In this document: one piece after another, positions 1-5,213 of the stretch
Layout: every line of letters starts with the position of its first letter
Position numbering within the stretch: position 1 is the stretch's first letter
The notes under the pieces: model-generated
What the model saw: only the letters and a program-made list of their open reading frames with translations
What the model was told of the DNA's origin: nothing
The model's database searches: none
Assembly (NCBI GenBank): GCA_031289895.1
Contig: JAITOP010000376.1
Location: 1 to 7,296, forward strand
Direction of reading: 5' to 3'
Length of the DNA stretch: 7,296 nucleotides
Source: Prevotellaceae bacterium
Lineage (GTDB): Bacteria; Bacteroidota; Bacteroidia; Bacteroidales; UBA932
Position numbers and translations under genes: made by a program

Positions 1-37
1 TCTTTTTTTCCATCTTTTTCAATAGTTTTTCTTCCAT
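1..37 (-). CDS. N-terminal fragment of a gene leaving the left edge
   Basis: On the minus strand an ATG at 37-35 opens a frame that reads MEEKLLKKMEKK and is still open at the edge, so only 12 codons are visible. The start is supported by context: a well-formed Bacteroidetes -7 element on the same strand lies about 30 bp upstream (68-75), leaving a short AT-rich leader with no Shine-Dalgarno sequence, as is usual in this phylum. The visible peptide is rich in Lys and Glu and has no signal-peptide character, which would suit a cytoplasmic protein. Too little is present to name a family. Confidence 0.4.
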   Translation of the reverse strand, partial: MEEKLLKKMEKK

Positions 38-67
38 AATTATCTTGTTTTTATGAGTTTATAAATG

Positions 68-75
68 CAAAGATA
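68..75 (-). promoter_or_regulatory. Bacteroidetes-type -7 promoter element for the left-edge gene
   Basis: The plus strand reads CAAAGATA, so the minus strand reads TATCTTTG, an exact match to the Bacteroidetes -7 consensus TAnnTTTG. It faces the left-edge ATG at 37. No clear TTTG -33 element is seen 17-21 bp further upstream; the region is only A/T-rich. Confidence 0.5.
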
Positions 76-114
76 TGTATTTTTATTTTATTTCTTGTGA
101 TGTTTTGCGCACAC

Positions 115-246
115 TACCCGCAGGGACGGCATTATTTGCCACAATCATAATGTTGTCCCTGCGGGACTTAGCTGGTGGGGTGTCTGTTTTCCGTAGGTTA
201 CGCTTCGCTCCACCTACGGTTATGCACATTCTCGTCCCTGCGGGAC
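115..246. repeat. GC-rich palindromic repeat cluster (REP/MITE-like)
   Basis: This block is much more GC-rich than its surroundings. It has three copies of a short palindrome: GTCCCTGCGGGAC at 155-167 and 234-246, and an inverted copy at 115-127 with its two outermost bases changed. Between the direct copies lies a hairpin with an 8-bp perfect stem, CCGTAGGT (191-198) and ACCTACGG (212-219), and a 13-nt loop rich in GCTTCGC. Open frames through it on both strands are unlikely to be genes because they translate the palindromes and the low-complexity flank. It resembles intergenic palindromic repeats that I recall from Bacteroidetes genomes. No transposase is present, so it would be a non-autonomous or decayed element. 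The outer limits are uncertain. Confidence 0.65.
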
Positions 247-357
247 TTTGGTGGCATGAAGTGTTCTGTCCACATGTCGATAACTTACTGTTATGAAAAT
301 TTCGCCTGCAAAATAATAGCACCTCAAAAAAAGTTTTAGCCCTTTTTTCGAACAACC

Positions 358-488
358 AAAAAAACAAATCAGCAAAAAAACAAATCAACAAAAAACAAAA
401 AACAAATCAACAAAAAACAAATCAGCAAAAAAACAAATCAACAAAAAACAAAATCAGCAAAAAACAAAAAACAAAATCAACAAAAAAC
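358..488. repeat. A-rich tandem array of 7-9 bp units
   Basis: The tract divides without remainder into 17 units, each ending in C. One type is AAAAAAC or AAAAAAAC (7-8 bp). The other is AAATCAGC or AAATCAAC, sometimes with an extra A (8-9 bp). The two types mostly alternate, and a 31-bp block is repeated exactly at 366-396 and 419-449, so there is a higher-order duplication as well. It fills most of the spacer between the palindromic cluster and the 7TM-HD gene. It has no coding potential on the plus strand. One effect could be A-tract-like bending upstream of the next promoter, but that is inference. Confidence 0.85.
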
Positions 489-506
489 AAAATCCGAGAT
501 GATAAA

Positions 507-523
507 TATTTTTTGTAATTTTA
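507..523 (+). promoter_or_regulatory. Weak candidate promoter of the 7TM-HD gene
   Basis: Two near-matches to the Bacteroidetes -7 consensus TAnnTTTG lie just before the gene. One is TATTTTTTG at 507-515, with one base too many between TA and TTTG. The other is TAATTTTA at 516-523, which lacks the final G. Neither has a clear -33 TTTG at the right distance. If either is used, the leader is only about 15-30 nt. True initiation could be elsewhere. Confidence 0.22.
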
Positions 524-542
524 CAATTCAAATTTATAAAAT

Positions 543-2591
543 ATGACAACAAATAGCAGCAATATAAAACTCCGAAAAAAGTGGATTTTATTCACTCTTG
601 CGGGGATTTTACTTGTGTTTTCGCTCAACAGAAATTCGGCTTTTCATTATGAATTTCAAACAGGCAAAGAGTGGATGTCTGACGATATTATTACGTCTTT
701 TGACTTTCCGATATATAAAACATCCGAAGAATTATCTGCCGACCATAATAAAATATTGAGTACGTATAAACCGTATTTTCAGTACGATGCGATTGTTGAA
801 CAGCAACAAATAAGCGCATTTTCAGCCTACTTTGAAAATAGTAGCGACAATGAATATTATCAATACGAAAAAAATATTTTATTGAATTTATTAAATGATG
901 TTTATCAGCGGTGCATATTGCTCAAAGACAATATCCCGCAAGAGTTTGCCAACCGTCAGCAACTTGTAATTTCGGTTGTGAAAAACAATATTTCGCAGGA
1001 TTATCCGCTGTCGGAAGTCTTAACAGTTGACGATGCTTATAATTATATTTATTCCGAATTTCTTAAAAAAAGCAATAATTTTATGCGCCGTCAGATATTT
1101 TCAAAAATAAATATTCACAATTATATTCAAACAAATATCACTTACGACGAGGCTATAACCAACAAAGTGAAAGAGCAACTGCTTGAAAGCATATCACCTA
1201 CAAAAGGAATTGTTGCTGCCGGTACACGACTTATTGCAAAAGGCGAAACAATAAATTCAAAAAATATTCAGATTCTCGAATCGTTTAAAAAAGAATATGT
1301 AAATGCCGAAGGATTTCTCGGCAATTTTTGGCTTTTGCTGTTTGGGCAGGTCTTGCTGGTTGCGATATGTTTGTTTCAGCTTTATTTGCTGCTGATATGG
1401 TACAATCCCGAAATTTTCAAGCGGGCGCAAAACATCATTTTTATACTTTTGCTGTTGGTTACCGCCGTTTTCGGTTCTATGCAAATTATAAAATCAGACA
1501 TGAATATATACCTTGTTCCGCTTACCATTGTGCCGATTTATATAAGCACATTTTTTCGTTCGCGCACGGCGATATTTGTTTATATCACAATAGTTATGCT
1601 TGTTTTTATTTACGCGCCCAATAGTTTTGAATTTGCTTTTGTATCGCTTGCGGCAGGAATTATTTCGGTTTCGCAGTTTCGCACATGGTATCGGCGCGGT
1701 CGTTTGTTTATCTCAATCGGATTGATATTTTTGTTTTACACATTATCGTATATCACTGTTTGCCTTATAAAAGATGGCTTGTTCGATAAAATTAATTTGA
1801 AAACGATACTCGCTTTTGGCGTAAATGTTGTATTTGTGCTGTTTGCGTATCAGTTGATTTATGTTTTTGAGAAGATTTTCGGATTTTTATCAAACAGCAC
1901 GCTCATGGAACTTTCTGATACTAACCGAACTCTGCTGCGACAACTTGCCGAAAAAGCGCCGGGAACATTTCAACATTCGATGCAAGTTGCAAATATTGCC
2001 GAAGAAGTTGTACGACAATTTGATGGCGAAACATTGCTTGTTCGTGTCGGCGCACTTTATCACGATATAGGCAAGATTATGAATCCCGAATATTTTATTG
2101 AAAATCAGCAAACATCAGGCTTTTCGGTGCATCGCAATATGACACCCGAAGAAAGTTCGAAAATAATTATAAAACATATTGAAAATGGCATTGCGCTTGC
2201 AAAAAAATATAATTTGCCTGCTGATGTTATTGATTTTATCCGCACGCATCATGCAAAATCGAAAACCCGTTATTTTCTGTCGAAATATAAAGAGCAAAAT
2301 CCTGATGCAAGCGATTTTTCGGCATTTTCGTATCCGGGACCTAACCCTTGGAGTAAAGAACTTGCTGTGTTGATGATGGCTGATTCAATCGAAGCCGCCT
2401 CGCGCACGTTGCAATCGTACACCGAAGAAACTATAAATAATTTGGTTGAAGATATTGTAAACAATCAAATTGCGGAAGGATGTATGAACGATACTAATCT
2501 TACATTTAAAGAATTATCGCTCGCAAAAGAAATATTTAAATCAAAACTGAAAAATATTTATCATGCTCGAATTGAATACCCTAAAAATTAA
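543..2591 (+). CDS. pgpH: 7TM-HD membrane phosphodiesterase, PgpH/YqfF family (probable c-di-AMP hydrolase)
   Basis: The 682-residue protein has the full family architecture: an N-terminal membrane anchor (about 13-29), an extracytoplasmic helical region (about 30-255), seven membrane segments (about 262-447) and a cytoplasmic HD domain (about 470-650). The HD metal ligands are in place: H478 in QHSMQ, H507-D508 in YHDIGK, H530, H545, H569/H570 in THHAKS, and D614 in MADSIEAASR. In Firmicutes, PgpH proteins with this layout hydrolyse c-di-AMP to pApA. The same substrate here is inferred from family membership. The length is normal for the family (Listeria PgpH is about 719 residues). The ATG at 543 is chosen because the anchor follows within 12 residues and only AT-rich sequence precedes it. 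It stands alone, convergent with rho, and ends in a shared terminator region. No key residue is missing. A nucleotidase of other specificity is the main alternative. Confidence 0.9.
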   Translation: MTTNSSNIKLRKKWILFTLAGILLVFSLNRNSAFHYEFQTGKEWMSDDIITSFDFPIYKTSEELSADHNKILSTYKPYFQYDAIVEQQQISAFSAYFENSSDNEYYQYEKNILLNLLNDVYQRCILLKDNIPQEFANRQQLVISVVKNNISQDYPLSEVLTVDDAYNYIYSEFLKKSNNFMRRQIFSKINIHNYIQTNITYDEAITNKVKEQLLESISPTKGIVAAGTRLIAKGETINSKNIQILESFKKEYVNAEGFLGNFWLLLFGQVLLVAICLFQLYLLLIWYNPEIFKRAQNIIFILLLLVTAVFGSMQIIKSDMNIYLVPLTIVPIYISTFFRSRTAIFVYITIVMLVFIYAPNSFEFAFVSLAAGIISVSQFRTWYRRGRLFISIGLIFLFYTLSYITVCLIKDGLFDKINLKTILAFGVNVVFVLFAYQLIYVFEKIFGFLSNSTLMELSDTNRTLLRQLAEKAPGTFQHSMQVANIAEEVVRQFDGETLLVRVGALYHDIGKIMNPEYFIENQQTSGFSVHRNMTPEESSKIIIKHIENGIALAKKYNLPADVIDFIRTHHAKSKTRYFLSKYKEQNPDASDFSAFSYPGPNPWSKELAVLMMADSIEAASRTLQSYTEETINNLVEDIVNNQIAEGCMNDTNLTFKELSLAKEIFKSKLKNIYHARIEYPKN

Positions 2592-2592
2592 G

Positions 2593-2685
2593 AATTAAAA
2601 ATTAAAAATTAAAAATTACGAGGCACGCGAATACAATTACGAATTACGGAATTACGAATTACGAGGCTTGTGAAAAACAATTACG
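2593..2685. repeat. Heptamer repeats AATTAAA / AATTACG
   Basis: Directly after the 7TM-HD stop come three AATTAAA units (2593, 2600, 2607) and then AATTACG at 2614. A 14-bp divergent piece follows, then AATTACG at 2635, 2642, 2650, 2657 and 2679. The longer pattern AATTACGAGGC, about 10 other bases, then ACAATTACGA occurs twice (from 2614 and from 2657), which shows duplication at a second scale. Heptanucleotide arrays of this kind are reminiscent of the short tandemly repeated sequences described in other bacteria, notably cyanobacteria. No function is evident. Confidence 0.8.
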
Positions 2686-2717
2686 AAAAAAAAATCCCGC
2701 TAAGGATTTCTTTTTTA
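2685..2717. terminator. Bidirectional Rho-independent terminator between pgpH and rho
   Basis: The core stem is AAATCC (2692-2697) with GGATTT (2704-2709) around a 6-nt loop. It can be extended by A-tract/T-tract pairing (2686-2690 with 2711-2715) past one mismatch. On the plus strand the stem is followed by a T run (2711-2716). On the minus strand the A run 2686-2694 gives a matching T run. It sits between two convergent genes, which is the expected place for a shared terminator. The stem is short and only its middle is GC-containing, so efficiency may be modest. Confidence 0.65.
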
Positions 2718-2760
2718 ATTATATATGTTAACTATTAATTCTTAATTTTTAATTCTTAAT

Positions 2761-4566
2761 TTACTTGTCGTTCATCAATATAAAAAATTCTTCGTTTGAA
2801 GATGTTTTTTCAAGTCGCGCTTTCATAAATTCCATTGCTTCTACTGAAGTCATGTCAGCCAAGTAGTTGCGAAGAATCCACATACGTCCGAGAGTTTCTT
2901 TATCGGTAAGCAAATCCTCGCGGCGAGTGCTTGATAATGTAACATCTACGGCTGGGAAAACTCGTTTGTTCGATAATTTACGGTCGAGTTGCAATTCCAT
3001 GTTTCCTGTTCCTTTAAATTCTTCAAAAATTACTTCGTCCATTTTCGAGCCTGTTTCGATAAGAGCCGTAGCAAGAATGGTGAGCGAGCCGCCGTTTTCG
3101 ATATTACGCGCTGCGCCGAAAAAACGTTTGGGTTTTTGCAAAGCGTTAGCATCTACACCTCCCGAAAGCACTTTACCTGACGCGGGTTGTACGGTATTAA
3201 AAGCACGTGCAAGTCGTGTAATCGAATCGAGAAGAATAACAACATCGTGTCCACATTCTACAAGGCGTTTTGCTTTTTCAAGAACGATATTTGCAATTTT
3301 CACATGACGTTCAGCCGGCTCGTCGAATGTTGACGCGATAACTTCGGCATTTACACTGCGCGACATATCGGTAACTTCTTCGGGGCGCTCGTCAATCAAA
3401 AGTACAATCATATAAACTTCCGGATGATTTTCTGTTATTGCGTTTGCTATGTCTTTAAGCAACACTGTTTTACCTGTTTTCGGCTGTGCTACTATAAGTC
3501 CGCGTTGACCTTTTCCTATCGGTGCAAACATATCTACCACGCGCACTGATATATTGCATGTTGAGCCTCTGCCTGTGAGGTCGAATTTTTCGTTTGGAAA
3601 AAGCGGCGTAAGATAATCAAACGGAATACGGTCGCGAATGTAATCCGGATTTCTGCCGTTTATTTCATTTACTTTTATCAGCGGAAAATATTTTTCACCT
3701 TCTTTAGGTGGTCGTATGCTGCCTGTTACGGTATCGCCTGTTTTTAATCCAAACAATTTTATTTGCGATTGCGAAACGTAAATATCATCCGGCGAATTTA
3801 AATAATTATAATCCGACGAGCGCAAAAATCCGTAGCCATCTGGCATAGTTTCAAGCACTCCTGTGGCTTCAATAATTCCTTCAAATTCACATTTTTCTTC
3901 TTTTTTCACATCTGTAACTTTATTTACCGTGTCAGGCTGTGCATTTTCTGTTGCAGCAGACGTTTGCGATACTGTATTTGTTGGTTGCGAAAGGTTTTCT
4001 GTGACTTTAGTTTTTTCGGCTGATGTTTCGGTTATATTGCTGTTGGCATCATTTGCTTTTTCAGCATTTTCCGATATTTTCTTTGGTCTTCCGCGCGATG
4101 TTTTCTTTTTATCAATAGTTTGTTGCAGTGTTTTTGCTTCTTCTACCACCGGTTTCGGCGACTGGGCTACTTCTTCTGCAATTTTTTCTCCTTTTTTTGC
4201 AGGAAATATTTCTATCTGAACAACAGAATTTCCAACCTGCTCATCTTCCATTTTCGGCGGAGTAGAATAACCTACTTTTTTGATTTCCGTTTCAACGCGC
4301 TTTATGCGTTCACGTTTTGCTTTATTTGCATTCTGACCGGCAGCAGAATTTTTCTTGTTGTCGTCTGATTTTTTGACAAATTGCCTTTTGTTATTGTCTG
4401 TTTTTTCATCGCTTTTATTAGGAATAGCCTGAATAGCCTGTTCGTCTAAAATGCGATAAATTAAATCTTCTTTAGTCAAAGTTTGAAATTTTTTTAAGTT
4501 CAAAGTTTTTGCGATTTCAAAAAGTTCGTCTTGTGTTTTTTTGTTTAATACTAAAATGTCGTACAT
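2761..4566 (-). CDS. rho: Transcription termination factor Rho with long disordered insert
   Basis: Rho is the hexameric RNA-dependent ATPase that ends transcription and shapes antisense and operon-end transcripts. The order in this 601-residue protein is: Rho_N helical domain (about 1-45), a low-complexity segment rich in Lys, Glu, Asn, Thr and Ser (about 46-228), an OB-fold RNA-binding domain (about 233-303, with DGYGFLRS at 243-250), then the ATPase core. The core has Walker A PKTGKT (362-367), catalytic Glu in LIDERPEE (E393), Walker B VVILLD ending at D447, and the GGVDANALQKPKRFFGAARN stretch near the central pore. The extra segment makes it about 180 residues longer than E. coli Rho (419). 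Bacteroides Rho proteins are known to carry a disordered insert here, and in B. thetaiotaomicron it supports condensate formation. The start MYDILVLNKKTQDEL is the normal start for the phylum. The gene is divergent from feoAB and convergent with the 7TM-HD gene. It is intact. Confidence 0.98.
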   Translation of the reverse strand: MYDILVLNKKTQDELFEIAKTLNLKKFQTLTKEDLIYRILDEQAIQAIPNKSDEKTDNNKRQFVKKSDDNKKNSAAGQNANKAKRERIKRVETEIKKVGYSTPPKMEDEQVGNSVVQIEIFPAKKGEKIAEEVAQSPKPVVEEAKTLQQTIDKKKTSRGRPKKISENAEKANDANSNITETSAEKTKVTENLSQPTNTVSQTSAATENAQPDTVNKVTDVKKEEKCEFEGIIEATGVLETMPDGYGFLRSSDYNYLNSPDDIYVSQSQIKLFGLKTGDTVTGSIRPPKEGEKYFPLIKVNEINGRNPDYIRDRIPFDYLTPLFPNEKFDLTGRGSTCNISVRVVDMFAPIGKGQRGLIVAQPKTGKTVLLKDIANAITENHPEVYMIVLLIDERPEEVTDMSRSVNAEVIASTFDEPAERHVKIANIVLEKAKRLVECGHDVVILLDSITRLARAFNTVQPASGKVLSGGVDANALQKPKRFFGAARNIENGGSLTILATALIETGSKMDEVIFEEFKGTGNMELQLDRKLSNKRVFPAVDVTLSSTRREDLLTDKETLGRMWILRNYLADMTSVEAMEFMKARLEKTSSNEEFFILMNDK

Positions 4567-4735
4567 ATTTATTATATGTTTTTTATTTGTTCATAATTAT
4601 TAATTGTTGAAATTCAATTTCATATCCCATTATTGCACTACTATTATATATACATACTTCTTCTTTTCGTCATTTATTTACTCAGAATACAATATCTAAA
4701 TATAATATTGGATTAATGGTTTTTGGAAGAAATCC
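4567..4735 (-). other. rho 5' leader
   Basis: The distance between the proposed rho promoter and its start codon implies an untranslated leader of about 170 nt, unusually long for this window. It is AT-rich. It contains two short ORFs on the rho strand: 4673-4644 (MTKRRSMYI) and 4630-4583 (MGYEIEFQQLIIMNK). The second ends 16 bases before the rho ATG. I see no known riboswitch. Rho controls its own synthesis through leader attenuation in E. coli, so a regulatory leader is reasonable, but nothing here proves it. Confidence 0.4.
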
Positions 4736-4739
4736 GCTG

Positions 4740-4769
4740 CAAAGGTAGAAACTTTTTTATTATTTCAAA
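4740..4769 (-). promoter_or_regulatory. rho promoter, Bacteroidetes type
   Basis: Plus-strand CAAAGGTA at 4740-4747 is TACCTTTG on the minus strand, an exact TAnnTTTG -7 element. Plus-strand CAAA at 4766-4769 gives a -33 TTTG with an 18-bp spacer. This is the best promoter in the window by sequence and faces rho, with the start expected near 4733-4736. The A/T run next to it (4766-4800) could act as an upstream element. Confidence 0.7.
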
Positions 4770-4804
4770 AAAATTAAATGTTTTTTTATTTTTTTTTAAG
4801 TTAT

Positions 4805-4960
4805 AAAGTTTTTAAAGTTATAAAGTTTATAAAGTTGTAAAGTTTATAAAGTTGTAAAGTTATAAAGTTTTTAAAGTTATAAAGTTTTTAAAGTTTTTAA
4901 AGTTTTTAAAGTTATAAAGTTTATAAAGTTGTAAAGTTTATAAAGTTATAAAGTTTTTTA
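4805..4960. repeat. Tandem array of 18 AAAGTT-led units
   Basis: There are eighteen consecutive copies of a unit that starts AAAGTT and ends in AT, GT, TAT or TTT, so each is 8 or 9 bp long. The copies begin at 4805, 4814, 4822, 4831, 4839, 4848, 4856, 4864, 4873, 4881, 4890, 4899, 4908, 4916, 4925, 4933, 4942 and 4950. Variants are interspersed rather than in blocks, except for three AAAGTTTTT copies from 4881 to 4907. The array starts about 35 bp upstream of the rho -33 element, in the rho-feoAB divergent spacer. Slippage should make copy number variable between strains. Confidence 0.9.
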
Positions 4961-5008
4961 TTTTACAAATTTTGTAATTCGTAATTGACTTTTATCTGTG
5001 TGCATTTT

Positions 5009-5066
5009 AAAATCGACAAAAATCGACAAACCGACAAATCGACTAACCAACTAACCAACTAACAAT
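5009..5066. repeat. Short tandem units AAATCGAC and TAACCAAC
   Basis: AAATCGAC-like units of 8-10 bp occur at 5009, 5018, 5028 (as AAACCGAC) and 5036. Two TAACCAAC units follow at 5044 and 5052, and a shortened TAACAAT at 5060. The tract runs straight into the next array with no gap. It carries no open frame of interest and no promoter-like element that I can support. Confidence 0.75.
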
Positions 5067-5123
5067 CGACTTACGACTTATGACTTATGACTTACGACTT
5101 ACGACTTATTACTTACGACTTAC
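5067..5123. repeat. Heptamer array YGACTTA, eight copies
   Basis: Eight uninterrupted heptamers run from 5067 to 5122. The third and fourth are TGACTTA, the seventh is TTACTTA, and the other five are CGACTTA. The array ends about 20 bp before the dyad at the feoAB promoter. The strict 7-bp period matches the period of the AATTACG array between pgpH and rho, although the unit sequence differs. Confidence 0.85.
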
Positions 5124-5144
5124 AAACCAACAAATCTTTTTAAA

Positions 5145-5171
5145 AATTATTTATAATCATTCTAAATAATT
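5145..5171. promoter_or_regulatory. Candidate operator (9-bp perfect dyad) of feoAB
   Basis: AATTATTTA (5145-5153) and TAAATAATT (5163-5171) are perfect inverted repeats around a 9-bp spacer, TAATCATTC. The dyad covers the place where the -33 element of the feoAB promoter should lie, so a bound repressor would block initiation. The stretch 5146-5164 also matches 13 of 19 positions of the classical Fur box, including ATAATCATT. Fur is the expected iron-responsive regulator of feo genes, but the AT-rich background lowers the weight of a 13/19 match. Confidence 0.4.
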
Positions 5172-5184
5172 AATGAATAAATAC

Positions 5185-5192
5185 TATCTTTG
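5185..5192 (+). promoter_or_regulatory. feoAB -7 promoter element
   Basis: TATCTTTG matches the Bacteroidetes -7 consensus TAnnTTTG exactly and lies 21 bp before the feoAB ATG, leaving a leader of only about 15 nt. No clear -33 TTTG is present at the right spacing; the dyad at 5145-5171 occupies that region instead, which would fit a promoter under strong operator control. Confidence 0.65.
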
Positions 5193-5213
5193 TGCCTAAA
5201 TTGGCAAAACAAA

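Larger units (their letters stand above)
2585..2762. repeat. 21-bp perfect inverted repeat bracketing the convergent gene ends
   Basis: The left arm is 2585-2605 and the right arm is 2742-2762. They are perfect reverse complements over 21 bp, and after one mismatch they pair for six more bases (2607-2612 with 2735-2740). The left arm contains the whole TAA of the 7TM-HD gene (2589-2591). The right arm contains two bases of the rho stop (2761-2763). Both arms consist of AATTAA/AAGAATT-type sequence. The paired arms enclose the central terminator hairpin, so the transcript of either gene could in principle form a long two-level stem. Confidence 0.8.

Noticed and set aside
75..391. Open frames of 73 and 102 codons across the palindromic cluster on both strands
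   Set aside because: They translate the repeat palindromes and the A-rich flank, have no recognisable domain and overlap each other; both are better explained by lack of stops in GC-rich repeat DNA.
358..488. CRISPR array
   Set aside because: Units are 7-9 bp and contiguous with no unique spacers, and no cas genes are present.
2867..3307. 146-codon plus-strand frame opposite rho
   Set aside because: It is an antisense shadow of the highly conserved Rho ATPase core, with Ser/Arg-rich composition typical of reverse-strand translation.
3863..4368. Phe/Ser-rich plus-strand frames opposite the Rho insert that look membrane-like
   Set aside because: The Phe and Ser come from reverse reading of Lys/Glu codons (AAA, GAA) in the low-complexity insert; no start context or conserved family.
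5193..5213. Riboswitch before feoAB
   Set aside because: The leader after the -7 element is only about 15-20 nt, too short for an aptamer.
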